This document shows positions 8,957-16,906 of a DNA stretch of 64,000 nucleotides, piece by piece. The stretch is from NCBI RefSeq assembly GCF_016863275.1, contig NZ_BOOO01000040.1, positions 113,883 through 177,882 on the forward strand. The letters run 5' to 3'. The first letter of the stretch is position 1, and each line of letters opens with the position of its first letter. The stretch is from Planotetraspora mira. Its GTDB lineage: Bacteria; Actinomycetota; Actinomycetes; Streptosporangiales; Streptosporangiaceae. A program made the translations under genes and the position numbers. Under the pieces are notes generated by a model, which was not told the origin of the DNA, searched no databases, and saw only the letters and a program-made list of their open reading frames with translations.

Positions 8957-9180
8957 GCCCGTGGTAGGACGGCGATGGCACGGACAAACGTCAATTGGCC
9001 GCGATTGCACAGGAGGAAGACGCCGTCGAAGAGCAGTACGGCGTCTGCGGGGGCGGTCGTGGCCAGCGGGGACGATGGAGTGTCGGTGTCTCTGTCGTAG
9101 ACCGTGTGCTGGAACCTTCGGTCTCCGCTTGGGCCCAGCGGATCGAGCAGGACCCGGCACAGCGCGGCGTGGTCGTGACG
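8957..9180 (-). pseudogene. Uridine kinase-like gene remnant
   Basis: Reading the minus strand from 9180, one frame gives HDHAALCRVLLDPLGPSG, then RRFQHTVYDRDTDTP and ADAVLLFDGVFLL. This is the middle of actinomycete uridine kinase-like P-loop proteins, in which the Asp-Gly pair before the hydrophobic Phe marks the phosphate-transfer region. The P-loop and the C-terminus are missing, no start codon fits, and a possible piece of the N-terminus (about 9181-9269) lies in another frame. It is a deletion remnant without function. The identification rests on pattern memory of the family. Confidence 0.55.
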
Positions 9181-9436
9181 GATCTGATCGCCTCGGCCAG
9201 CCGGCTGATGAGCTCGCCGCGGGCGCCTTGGCCCATTGCTGCCTCTCTCACGGCGTCTCTACTTAGCACCGCACGTCAGGCTATTGTCCGAGTGGACGGC
9301 CCGCACGCGGTCGTCCTCGACCATGTGCTGCCGTTCGCTGCGAGGACGACACGGATCTCGCCGAACTCACCCGCCGTCTCCGACACGGGGCCGACCGTGT
9401 CGTCTTTGCACGTCAGTACGTTGATCAACACTTGAC

Positions 9437-9480
9437 TTCAACACGTCAGGCGACATTTCCCCACGTGTTAACTTGACGGC
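9437..9480. promoter_or_regulatory. Inverted repeat and TTGAC boxes upstream of the WxL-like operon
   Basis: AACACGT (9440-9446) and ACGTGTT (9463-9469) form a 7-bp inverted repeat with a 16-bp spacer. TTGACT (9432) and TTGACG (9473) lie on either side. The site is 50-90 bp before the ATG at 9523 and could be the promoter/operator of the two secreted-protein genes. Confidence 0.3.
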
Positions 9481-9522
9481 GTCCTTGATCAAGTCGACGA
9501 AGTCAAGGGAAGCCAAGGGACG

Positions 9523-10107
9523 ATGAACAGAATTCTCACAGCCGCTCTGGCGGGGATCTCAGGGGCGATCTGTGCGGGCGTGCTGACGGCGATGCCGGCC
9601 CACGCTGCCACGTGCGCGGAGAGCACCGCATGTAACACCACCACGACATTCGACGTGACCGCGGGTGCGCTCGAGATCACCGTGCCCGACACCGCCGTCC
9701 TCGCCACCGACGGATCGCCGGGCGGATTCGCCTACGGGCAACTGGGGGACGTCACCGTGGACGACGAGCGGGCGTCCGGCACGCCGACATGGACGACGAC
9801 GGTGACCTCGACGGACTTCACCACGGGCGCCGCCGCCGCCGGTGAGACCGTGAGCAACGCCAGCGTGTACTACTGCTCGGGCGACGCGACCACCAGCGGA
9901 AACGGGACCTTCACCGCCGGCCAGACCGGTTGCGCTGTTCCGCCTCCCGCGACGGGCCAGACCCTGGACACGTCGCGTACGGCATACAGCCACACCGGCG
10001 GCACGGGCAACAACTCGGCCACGTGGAACCCGCTGATCACGGCAGCGATCGCCCTCAGCAATGTGGCGGGCACGTACACCGGCACGATCTCCCACACGGT
10101 GGCGTAG
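9523..10107 (+). CDS. WxL-like secreted surface protein
   Basis: A 194-residue exported protein. A Sec signal peptide (residues 1-29, ending MPAHA) precedes a mature part that starts with a short Cys-containing segment (ATCAESTACN) and continues as a Thr/Ser-rich beta domain. Two Trp-centred blocks (TPTWTTTVTS, about residue 87, and NSATWNPLITAAI, about 167) and the end TYTGTISHTVA resemble the WxL cell-wall-binding domain (two Trp motifs and a C-terminal beta strand). The match is to the fold pattern, not to the full Firmicute consensus. The next gene, 4 bp downstream, is a WxL-interacting-type protein, which supports the call. Probably attached non-covalently to the cell wall. Confidence 0.6.
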   Translation: MNRILTAALAGISGAICAGVLTAMPAHAATCAESTACNTTTTFDVTAGALEITVPDTAVLATDGSPGGFAYGQLGDVTVDDERASGTPTWTTTVTSTDFTTGAAAAGETVSNASVYYCSGDATTSGNGTFTAGQTGCAVPPPATGQTLDTSRTAYSHTGGTGNNSATWNPLITAAIALSNVAGTYTGTISHTVA

Positions 10108-10111
10108 CCGG

Positions 10112-11128
10112 GTGTCACTACGCACCAGGCTGTTCGCCGCGATCGGGGCGCTGCTGGCGATTCATGTCGCCGGCGGCGCCCCGGCGTTCGCGTGGCCAAC
10201 CGCCGCCCACGCCGGGGAAGCCGACGGCTCCCTCGGCATCCGGCTGCTCGAAGCCTCGTCCAATCGGAGCGACGATCCGCGGGCCCGGCTCTACATCGTC
10301 GACCACATCAACCCGGGAACCACGATCTCGCGGCGCTTCGAGATCACCAACACCTCCAGCACGGCCCAGCACATCGCGATCTTTCCCGGCGCGGCCGAGA
10401 TCCGCGGCAACGCGTTCGTGCCCTCCGCGGACCGCGACGCCAACGAGCTGAGCTCGTGGGTGGCCGTCGACCGGCCCCAGGTGGTGGCCCCACCGCACAG
10501 CCGCATCCCCTTGACGGCGACGATCAGCATCCCGAAGTCCGCCAGCCGCGGAGAGCGGTACGGCGGCATCTGGGCCCAGGTGCGGTCCGCTCCCGCCGGC
10601 CCGGCCTCCGGCTCGACCATCCGGGTGGTCAACGGAGTGGGCATCAGGATCTACCTGGATGTCGGTCCCGGCGGCGATCCCCCGTCGGACTTCCGCATCG
10701 AGAGCCTGCTGCCCGGCCGTACCGAGGACGGCCTGCCGACCGTGCGGGCGACGGTTCACAACACCGGTGAACGCGCACTCGACCTCAGCGGGCGGATGTG
10801 GCTGTCCGAGGGGCCCAACGGGCTGCAGGCCGGACCGTTCGCCGCCCAGGTCGGCACGACGCTGGCGCCGGGTTCCAGTGCCCCCGTCTCCGTCATGCTG
10901 CGCCAGCCGTTGCCCGACGGCCCCTGGAAGGTGGCGCTCACGCTGGAGAGCGGCCGAGTCCATCGCACGGTCACGGGCACCCTGACGTTCCCGGTGCGAG
11001 CGGCGAGTTGGGGCCTTCCGGCGCTCCTGAATTCGGCGCCGCCGTGGATGCTCGCCGCCGGCGGGGCGCTCACCGCCGTGGTCATCCTGATCGTCGCCGT
11101 GCGCCGCCTGCGACGCATCCTCGTCTGA
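10112..11128 (+). CDS. WxL-interacting/DUF916-type membrane-anchored surface protein
   Basis: A 338-residue protein from the GTG at 10112, just after the stop of the WxL-like gene; the frame is open further upstream but that part overlaps the previous gene. Signal peptide (residues 1-27), then an N-terminal domain with GTTISRRFEITNTSSTAQHI and SRIPLTATISIPKSA, the pattern of the WxL-protein peptidoglycan-binding domain (DUF916/WxLIP), then a second Ig-like domain (about 185-290, VRATVHNTGERALDLSGRM). One transmembrane helix (about 310-330) and a basic tail RRLRRILV anchor it. Together with the upstream gene it forms a two-gene surface system, well known in Firmicutes but little studied in actinomycetes. 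Confidence 0.65.
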   Translation: MSLRTRLFAAIGALLAIHVAGGAPAFAWPTAAHAGEADGSLGIRLLEASSNRSDDPRARLYIVDHINPGTTISRRFEITNTSSTAQHIAIFPGAAEIRGNAFVPSADRDANELSSWVAVDRPQVVAPPHSRIPLTATISIPKSASRGERYGGIWAQVRSAPAGPASGSTIRVVNGVGIRIYLDVGPGGDPPSDFRIESLLPGRTEDGLPTVRATVHNTGERALDLSGRMWLSEGPNGLQAGPFAAQVGTTLAPGSSAPVSVMLRQPLPDGPWKVALTLESGRVHRTVTGTLTFPVRAASWGLPALLNSAPPWMLAAGGALTAVVILIVAVRRLRRILV

Positions 11129-11164
11129 TAGCGGAGACGCCCCTGATACCGGAGGAGGTGCCTG

Positions 11165-11267
11165 GCTTTTTGCAGCTCAACGGCCTTCAGATAGCTACGC
11201 ACGACGTGCGGTGACATGCGCGTTGTCCGGCTACGCGCATGACGTGTGGTCCCCGGGTGGTTCCCAG
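11165..11267. repeat. Dispersed ~100-bp repeat, copy 1
   Basis: Begins CTTTTTGCAGCTCAACGGCC and ends near GTGGTCCCCGGGTGGTTCCC. It matches the tRNA-flanking sequence at 62515-62614 along its whole length and the copy at 28061-28143 over the last 80 bp. It ends just before an immunity-like gene. No tRNA fragment is attached to this copy. Confidence 0.7.
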
Positions 11268-11294
11268 TTCTCAATACGTGGCGCTCTCGTTGCG

Positions 11295-11894
11295 GTGCCG
11301 GCCTCCGAAACCGGTGCGCGGCTGATCCGAGTTGCGGTGAATGATGAGGGCGTGGTCACCAAGGTGCGCGCTGTCGAACTGGTCGAAGATCTGCTGCTGT
11401 GTAAGCGGCGAGAGTCGCCATGGATGCCCGAACTAGCTGTCCTCGACGTGGAGGAACATGCTCTCGGTTGGCTGGTCTTCTTGCAGTCGGTGGAGTACAT
11501 CCGCACCCGTGAACAGAAGAAGATGCTGGTAGGCCAGGGCCCTTACCTGGTGGACCGGCGGGACGAGAGCATCCACCACATCCCCGTCACCACGTACGCC
11601 ACTGGAGACTGGGCGGAGCTGTACCTCCGACAGGTCAAGGGCATCCGACCACCTGATCCGCTGGTCGCGGCTGTCCGAGAACACCTGCACTCCGCGGGGA
11701 CCATGGCCGCGATACGTCATCTACGCAAGCAGGCCCCGGGGTTTGGACCACAGGAGGCAAAGACCTACGTCGTGGCCGTACGGGACGGTGGCGAGCCCCC
11801 GGAGGAACTCGTGACCCTCACCCAGAAGCCGGAGAAGTGCCCGCCGCTGTCCATCGAGACGCTGACTGGACCGAATCGGCAGTGTTCGAGCTGA
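11295..11894 (+). CDS. YrhB/Imm35-like immunity protein with a C-terminal helical extension
   Basis: About 200 residues; the frame opens at 11211, but its first 18 codons lie inside the dispersed repeat, so I place the start at the GTG at 11295 (a GTG at 11337 is also possible). The core reads ELAVLDVEEHALGWLVFLQS then QGPYLVDRRDESIH, the pattern of YrhB/Imm35 domains (conserved W-x-x-F and GPxLVDRxxG), usually immunity or inhibitor proteins. The tail (TMAAIRHLRKQAPGFGPQEAKTYV) resembles the C-terminal domain of ribosomal protein L7/L12. No toxin gene is adjacent, so it looks like an orphan immunity gene carried with the repeat. The lack of a clear ribosome-binding site makes expression uncertain. 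Confidence 0.6.
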   Translation: MPASETGARLIRVAVNDEGVVTKVRAVELVEDLLLCKRRESPWMPELAVLDVEEHALGWLVFLQSVEYIRTREQKKMLVGQGPYLVDRRDESIHHIPVTTYATGDWAELYLRQVKGIRPPDPLVAAVREHLHSAGTMAAIRHLRKQAPGFGPQEAKTYVVAVRDGGEPPEELVTLTQKPEKCPPLSIETLTGPNRQCSS

Positions 11895-11968
11895 AGGGAT
11901 GGCCCCAGGTGAGGGGGTCCTAATGCGTCCACCTTGGTGCCAGCCGTTCGACACGGCCAACTAGACGG

Positions 11969-12700
11969 CTAATGCGGCATGGATTTCGCGAGGTCGCTGA
12001 CTTGCCGAAGCTGGCTCGCGGTAAGGCGTCGCACGTCCCAGATCAGTTCGGCCACGCCGGTAACATCTGGCTTCGGAACCAAGGCTGCGTCAGGCAGCGC
12101 GACGCCGGTCAACGCCGCCAAGTCATCGGCGGGGACATCGAGCACAGCGGAGAAATCGGCCAGGAGTTCGGGGGTCAACTGCTTACGGCCGTTCTGCACC
12201 CAGCCGTAGGTGGCAGCAGACCAGTATCGCCCCGTGACCGCCAGGAACGTCTTGGCTGTGGCTGTCCAGCCGAGATTTCGGTTCCGGACCATGCGCATGA
12301 GCAGGGCCCCAGGACCCGATTGGTACTGCTCGTGCGTCGGCGGTTCGAAAGGCTGCGCCCGCTTCTCCTGCGGCAGGGATGCCACGAACTGACGCAGCAC
12401 GGTCCTCTTCTCCAGCGGCAGGCGGACCGCGTCTAGGAGGAAGTAGGGGACGCTTCGTCCAGCCGTGATATCCACTGGGGCAAGATCCTCGGGTACGCCA
12501 GCACCAGCGATGGCAAAGAGGTCTGCCGCGTGTAGACCGAGCACGGGCGCGAGCGGCCGAAGCAGGGATGGGCTCGGTGCTTCACCTTGGAACACTGCCA
12601 GCAGTTCGGACGCGGGGATGGAGGACACGGCAACGAGGTCAAGGTTTCTGCGATCCGCCAATCGCTCCAACACCACGCCGAAGCCTTCTTCCCCTACCAT
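11969..12700 (-). CDS. Predicted DNA-binding regulator, two HTH-like domains
   Basis: A 243-residue soluble protein. The N-terminal part (residues 1-65) looks like a degenerate XRE-type fold (ADRRNLDLVAVSSIPASELLAVFQGEAPSP, then LGLHAADLFAIAG). The C-terminal part (about 135-210) contains a second set of XRE-like helices (MRMVRNRNLGWTATAKTFLA, then TYGWVQNGRKQLTPELLADF). A linker around 75-125 holds SVPYFLLDAVRLP. It resembles actinomycete HTH proteins of unknown target. It is transcribed alone toward the YrhB-like gene, convergently. No membrane or enzymatic motif is seen. Confidence 0.6.
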   Translation of the reverse strand: MVGEEGFGVVLERLADRRNLDLVAVSSIPASELLAVFQGEAPSPSLLRPLAPVLGLHAADLFAIAGAGVPEDLAPVDITAGRSVPYFLLDAVRLPLEKRTVLRQFVASLPQEKRAQPFEPPTHEQYQSGPGALLMRMVRNRNLGWTATAKTFLAVTGRYWSAATYGWVQNGRKQLTPELLADFSAVLDVPADDLAALTGVALPDAALVPKPDVTGVAELIWDVRRLTASQLRQVSDLAKSMPH

Positions 12701-12908
12701 CCGGCCAGCCTAGTTCGGCGATCACATCCGCGTCAGCAGCTGAACATGCGTCAACAGCCGCCTCCAGCGGTAGTTCGTGAACTGCCACGGTGGGTGCTGC
12801 TGACTAGCGCCAAAGCTCCAACAATGCCTCCGACCTGTGGGTTCGACATCTCGGCGCTTCTCGCCATGTGCCCTGAATGTGCCCGCGGGCCGGCGGCCTG
12901 TGAGTGCG

Positions 12909-13163
12909 TCACCGCAGGCATCGGCAATACGCTGACGACAGTGAGGTCGCCATGGGGCCCGGCGCGACGTCCGCAGGGGCTGACGACTCGGCGGCGGGCA
13001 GGGATGGGAACGCCACCAGTGAGGGAGCCACCGTGGCCGTAGAGGACACCCGACCCTTGAGTGAGACCCGCTCGGCGTGATCCACACCATCATTGCCGCA
13101 GGCGCCTACCAGTGCGAGCGCGATCAGGCCTGCATGGTGACGCCTGCGCGTGAAAACACGTGT
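12909..13163 (-). pseudogene. Decayed lipoprotein gene fragment
   Basis: In one minus-strand frame a lipoprotein signal is clear: a basic start (TRRR), hydrophobic LIALALVG and Cys in VGAC, followed by a Ser/Thr/Pro-rich stretch and a stop at about 12909. No ATG, GTG or TTG precedes the signal before an upstream stop (about 13167), and the protein would have only about 60 mature residues. It is best read as the broken 5' end of a lipoprotein gene. The rest of 12701-13294 shows no other gene. Confidence 0.35.
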
Positions 13164-13294
13164 TGATCATCTTGTGGCGCCGGATACGGCGTCAAGGTCC
13201 AGGAATTCGCATATGGAGCCGGTACAGCATCGCGATCGGAGCATCTTGCTGAAGAGGTGATGTTCGGCCAGCCGGAAACGTGCTCGTTGTCGGC

Positions 13295-13966
13295 TCAGTT
13301 GAAGACGGAGACGCGGGTGCGGTGGTGCCGTGGCGTGTCGATTTCGTCGATCACCGCCGCCGCGAGGTCCGCATAGGACAGATGCGCGGATGCCGACTGC
13401 GGCACGATCTCTCCCCCGATCCGGTAGCAGCCAGTCCTGGGACCTGTCGATTCCAGCAGCGCAGGCGGAGTCAGCATGAGCCAGTCGATCATTGTGTCCT
13501 CTGCCCCCCGGAGCCTGTCCAGGCCGGCCGTGTGCGCAACGGCGAACGGCCGGATTTCAGCCGGGAAGACCGAGGGATCGTCCATCACCAGACGCCCGTG
13601 GGCGTCGTTGAGATTCGCGAACAGCCCGATTACAACGAGCCTGGGCACGCGCACTTCTGCCAGACCGTGAAGCAGGGCGTCGGCTGCCTTGACGAAGAAC
13701 TGAGGGTCGAGGCCGGCGAAGCCCTGCTCCGGGCCAGAGAACGGGCTCACCGCGTGAACCGCGGCATCATGGCCGAGCGCGATCGAGGAGATTGCCTCGA
13801 CGTCCGTGACGTCGCCCCGCACCACGCGGACGCCATTTGCCTCGATGTCGCCGTACTTGTCCGGATCCCGGACCACGGCCGTGACGCGGTGTCCGCGCTC
13901 ACCCGCCTCAGCGGTAACCGCTCGTCCCGCCCGGCCGCCCGCTCCAAAGATGACGATGCTGCTCAT
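13295..13966 (-). CDS. NAD(P)-binding oxidoreductase (atypical SDR, NmrA/SDR_a5-like)
   Basis: A 223-residue Rossmann protein. The N-terminal nucleotide-binding loop is GAGGRAGRAV (residues 7-16, G-x-G-x-x-G type), followed by VVRDPDKYGDIEANGVRVVRGD, the usual atypical-SDR region. It lacks the YxxxK catalytic pair, as in NmrA-like and flavin/biliverdin-reductase-like members, so it may reduce quinones or act as a redox sensor. It is divergent from the HxlR regulator at 14060 across a 93-bp intergenic region carrying a direct-repeat operator, so it is the likely target of that regulator. Confidence 0.85.
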   Translation of the reverse strand: MSSIVIFGAGGRAGRAVTAEAGERGHRVTAVVRDPDKYGDIEANGVRVVRGDVTDVEAISSIALGHDAAVHAVSPFSGPEQGFAGLDPQFFVKAADALLHGLAEVRVPRLVVIGLFANLNDAHGRLVMDDPSVFPAEIRPFAVAHTAGLDRLRGAEDTMIDWLMLTPPALLESTGPRTGCYRIGGEIVPQSASAHLSYADLAAAVIDEIDTPRHHRTRVSVFN

Positions 13967-14017
13967 GTCACTCCAATCTGGCCACGTATATCGCTGCCAG
14001 AAAGGACCGTATCCACG

Positions 14018-14042
14018 AGATACTGATTACCTCAAAGATACT
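14018..14042. promoter_or_regulatory. Direct-repeat operator between HxlR gene and oxidoreductase gene
   Basis: AGATACT occurs at 14018-14024 and again at 14036-14042, 18 bp apart, in the short divergent region. HxlR proteins bind such paired sites at divergent promoters. Confidence 0.45.
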
Positions 14043-14059
14043 GGGATAGCTTCGCGTCC

Positions 14060-14446
14060 ATGGCTGAGCCCTTGGACCCACAGATGTTCGACCCGGTGTG
14101 CCCGTCCAGCTCCATGCCGATACGGATCGGCGACAAGTGGACCGCGATGGTCGTGCTCTGTCTCGAAGGTGGCCGGCGGCGGTTCAATGAGTTCCGCGAG
14201 CCACTGCGCGGCATAACACCGAAAGTGCTCACCCAGACCCTGCGGGCGATGGAGCGCGACGGTCTGGTCACACGCACCGCATACGACGAGAACCCACCCC
14301 GGGTCGAGTACGAGTTGACAGCACTGGGGCGCAGCTTGCTGACCCTTATCGCGGCCGCACGTGCCTGGAGCAAGGACCATCTCCCCGCGCTACTCGAAGC
14401 CCGCACCGCACACGACTCCTCACCGGGCCCATCGCTGCTGAGATAG
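14060..14446 (+). CDS. HxlR-family transcriptional regulator
   Basis: A 128-residue winged-helix protein. Residues about 25-100 follow the HxlR pattern: IGDKWTAMVVLCLEGGRRRFNEFRE, then GITPKVLTQTLRAMERDGLVTR and VEYELTALGRSLL. HxlR proteins act as dimers and often sense electrophiles, quinones or aldehydes. The family's N-terminal Cys is present as DPVCPSS (about residue 14). It faces the NAD(P)-binding oxidoreductase and should control that gene and itself through the repeats at 14018-14042. Confidence 0.9.
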   Translation: MAEPLDPQMFDPVCPSSSMPIRIGDKWTAMVVLCLEGGRRRFNEFREPLRGITPKVLTQTLRAMERDGLVTRTAYDENPPRVEYELTALGRSLLTLIAAARAWSKDHLPALLEARTAHDSSPGPSLLR

Positions 14447-14555
14447 ACGGCGCCGACGAGGACCGGCCCGCCGCGCTGGAAGGCGTCCGGTATCCGCGAG
14501 TGGTGAGCCTGCTCGACGATGCGGCAGACGATTCGGCAGACGATTCGGAGGGCCT

Positions 14556-15185
14556 CTACGGCCTCGGGCTCTCATGGTGACGGGAGGATCGTTCTGGTTG
14601 ATCGGGTCCCCGAATGGAGCGGACGGCCCACCTCCCCAAACCGTCGATGAGTTGATCGATGAAGTGATCGGAGACGGATCCGGCCTGTATGGCGACGCGA
14701 TAGATGATCGGCCCGACCAGTATCGCCGAGAAATCGATCGGATCGACGGAAATGTCAATCTCCCGGTTTGCGGCGGCCAACGCCAGCGCCGCCTCAAGCC
14801 TTTCGTTGAGTATTTCGAGGCAGGCGTCACGCTGCGTCGCGACATTCGGATCCCAGAGCGCACCTTGCATCAGGGTGAGCGTGACCGCGGCGATGTGGGG
14901 GACGGCCATCGCGTCGGCGAGCTCGCGAAGCTGAGAGTGCAGCCAGGGGTGGATCGGCGCTTCCGGTTCCTGGAAGTACGGCATGTCTACGTCGGTCATG
15001 AGGTCGAGAAGCAGCTGCTCAGGGCGCGGCCAGTGCCGGTACACCGTGGCGCGGCCGACGCCGGCCTGCTCAGCGACACGTTGATGAGTGAGGGCGCCGG
15101 GGCCTTCGTCGAGCAACAACGAGCTGGCGGCGGCCAGGATCGCGTCTCGGCTACGCACGGCACGGGGATCGGTCAAGCTGCTCAC
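14556..15185 (-). CDS. TetR-family transcriptional regulator
   Basis: A 209-residue repressor. The N-terminal HTH (residues about 10-57) reads RSRDAILAAASSLLLDEGPG then QRVAEQAGVGRATVYRHWP, a standard TetR DNA-binding domain. The rest is an all-helical ligand domain ending in a divergent basic tail. It is divergent from the oxidoreductase/SDR operon at 15280; two palindromic sites lie in the gap. Ligand unknown; the linked redox enzymes suggest a reactive small molecule. Confidence 0.92.
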   Translation of the reverse strand: MSSLTDPRAVRSRDAILAAASSLLLDEGPGALTHQRVAEQAGVGRATVYRHWPRPEQLLLDLMTDVDMPYFQEPEAPIHPWLHSQLRELADAMAVPHIAAVTLTLMQGALWDPNVATQRDACLEILNERLEAALALAAANREIDISVDPIDFSAILVGPIIYRVAIQAGSVSDHFIDQLIDGLGRWAVRSIRGPDQPERSSRHHESPRP

Positions 15186-15197
15186 ATCCGCATTCTA

Positions 15198-15214
15198 TGA
15201 GACGATTTGACTCA
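15198..15214. promoter_or_regulatory. Imperfect TetR operator (upstream copy)
   Basis: TGAGACGATTTGACTCA is an imperfect inverted repeat (TGAGAC/GACTCA) that resembles the perfect site 40 bp downstream. It lies just upstream of the TetR gene and probably serves autoregulation. Confidence 0.45.
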
Positions 15215-15241
15215 AAGACGAGCCGATGCCACTCTCGCTGC

Positions 15242-15256
15242 GAGACAAATTGTCTC
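15242..15256. promoter_or_regulatory. Perfect palindromic TetR operator
   Basis: GAGACAAATTGTCTC has 7-bp perfect arms around a central A. It lies between the TetR gene and the GTG at 15280. An ATG at 15226 would put this operator inside the coding sequence, which argues for the GTG start of the downstream gene. Confidence 0.65.
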
Positions 15257-15279
15257 ACAGGACGGAGTTGGGGATCGTC

Positions 15280-15897
15280 GTGAAAATAGTCGTTTTCGGA
15301 GCCACCGGCGGCACCGGGCGGGAGACCGTCACACTGGGCCTCGCCGCAGGGCATCACGTCACCGCGGTGGCGCGCCGCCCGGAGGCCCTGCAGGCCCGGC
15401 CCGGTCTGCAGATCGCCGTCGTGCCGGACCTGACCAACACCGAGATGGTCGATGACGTGATCGGCGGCCGCGATGTGGTGATCAGCGCGCTGGGCACCAA
15501 CGCCAGAGGACCGGTGAGCGTCTGCACCGACGGCGTCCGCTCGATCCTCGGTTCGATGACGCGGACCGGGGTGCGACGACTGATCGTGGTGAGCGCCCAC
15601 GGTGCCGCCGAGAGCAACGACGGTTCCCTCTATGCGCGCATGTTGTGGGCGATGCTGGGCCACAAGATGCGCGACAAGGACGAGATGGAAAAACTCATCC
15701 GTGCCTCCACCGTCGACTGGACGATCGTGCGCCCGCCCGCACTCAGGAACAAGCCCCACACCGGCGTCTACCGCACGAGCACAGACCTGAAGATCCGGCT
15801 CACCTCGGCGATCTCCCGCGCCGACCTGGCCGACTTCCTGCTCCGCGAGGCCACCACACCGGCCTACCTCCACCAGGCCCCACGGATCGCCGCATGA
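15280..15897 (+). CDS. NAD(P)-dependent oxidoreductase (atypical SDR)
   Basis: From the GTG at 15280, 205 residues beginning VKIVVFGATGGTGRETV, the NAD(P)-binding loop GATGGTG of NmrA-like/SDR_a5 proteins. A ribosome-binding stretch (GGAGTTGGGG) precedes it, and the TetR operator at 15242-15256 lies just upstream, so the longer start at 15226 is unlikely. Residues about 80-130 include RTGVRRLIVVSAHGAAES, and STVDWTIVRPPAL follows, all typical of the family. The stop overlaps the next ATG (ATGA), so the two oxidoreductases are co-translated and probably act in one pathway under TetR control. Confidence 0.88.
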   Translation: MKIVVFGATGGTGRETVTLGLAAGHHVTAVARRPEALQARPGLQIAVVPDLTNTEMVDDVIGGRDVVISALGTNARGPVSVCTDGVRSILGSMTRTGVRRLIVVSAHGAAESNDGSLYARMLWAMLGHKMRDKDEMEKLIRASTVDWTIVRPPALRNKPHTGVYRTSTDLKIRLTSAISRADLADFLLREATTPAYLHQAPRIAA

Positions 15898-16829
15898 CCG
15901 CCCTGTCTCCACACGTCGATCTGACCGGCAAGGTCAGCCTGGTCACCGGTGCCACCGGCGGCATGGGTACGGTCATCACGACCCGACTCGCCCGGCTGGG
16001 CAGCACCGTGGTGATCGCGGTCAGAAACCCCGACAGCGGCGAACAGCTCAGGCGGCGGGTCGCCGCAGAAGTCGGCGCCGACCGCGTCGAGGTGCTGACC
16101 GCCGACCTCGCCTCCCAGGACGACCTGCACCGGCTCGCCGACCGCTTCACCGCCCGGCACGGGGCCCTGCACCTGCTCATCAACAACGTCGGCGCCCACT
16201 ACCGGCAGCGGACACTCAACGCCGACGGCGTGGAGATGCACATCGCCATCAACTATCTGGCCGGCTTCACGCTGACCGACCTGTTGCTCGGCCCGTTGCA
16301 GGCAGGAACTCCTTCGCGCGTGGTCAACGTCGCGTCGATGGCCTTGGAAGACACCCGAGTGGTCAAACTCCGCCGCCGCCCGCGTCCGGTCCGCATCGAC
16401 CCGGCCCAACTCGACGATCTCAGACACACCAATCCGGCAGCGGGCTGGACGCCGCTCGACGCCTACGCCAGAGGCAAGATGCTCACCTTGATGAGCGGCT
16501 ACCTTCTCGCCGAACGACTGCGCGACACCGGAGTCACGGTCAACGCCGTGCACCCGGGGCTCGTCAACACAGGCATCCTCGACGACATCGCGCACCCGCT
16601 CATGAAGCCGATCCTTCCGCTGACCAGGCGTCTCCTCCTTCCCCCTGAAGAAGGCGCTCAAGCCACCCTCAATGCGGCCATCGCCCCGGAACTGGCCGAG
16701 ACCACAGGGCGCTACTTCCACGTCAGGACCGAAATCCGCTCCCCGGCCGCGTCCTACGACGTCGAACTCCAGCAGCGAATATGGGAGATGACCGCCGCTC
16801 ACATCGCTCGCGGCGGCGTCCCGAAATAG
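15894..16829 (+). CDS. Short-chain dehydrogenase/reductase
   Basis: A 311-residue classical SDR. The cofactor loop TGATGGMG lies at about residues 20-27, NNVG at about 98, and the catalytic Ser/Tyr/Lys set in VNVASMA and DAYARGKML (YxxxK). The length and the stretch VHPGLVNTGILDD resemble the retinol-dehydrogenase/WW-domain oxidoreductase-like group, which act on retinoid- or steroid-like alcohols, but substrate is unknown. It overlaps the upstream oxidoreductase gene by 4 bp and ends the TetR-controlled operon. Confidence 0.9.
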   Translation: MTALSPHVDLTGKVSLVTGATGGMGTVITTRLARLGSTVVIAVRNPDSGEQLRRRVAAEVGADRVEVLTADLASQDDLHRLADRFTARHGALHLLINNVGAHYRQRTLNADGVEMHIAINYLAGFTLTDLLLGPLQAGTPSRVVNVASMALEDTRVVKLRRRPRPVRIDPAQLDDLRHTNPAAGWTPLDAYARGKMLTLMSGYLLAERLRDTGVTVNAVHPGLVNTGILDDIAHPLMKPILPLTRRLLLPPEEGAQATLNAAIAPELAETTGRYFHVRTEIRSPAASYDVELQQRIWEMTAAHIARGGVPK

Positions 16830-16906
16830 CCTTCCCCCGCACCGCCCACTACTCCGGTTCCGACGGGTCCTTTGGGCTGTGACGCTCGACCACCAATCTC
16901 AGTCCG

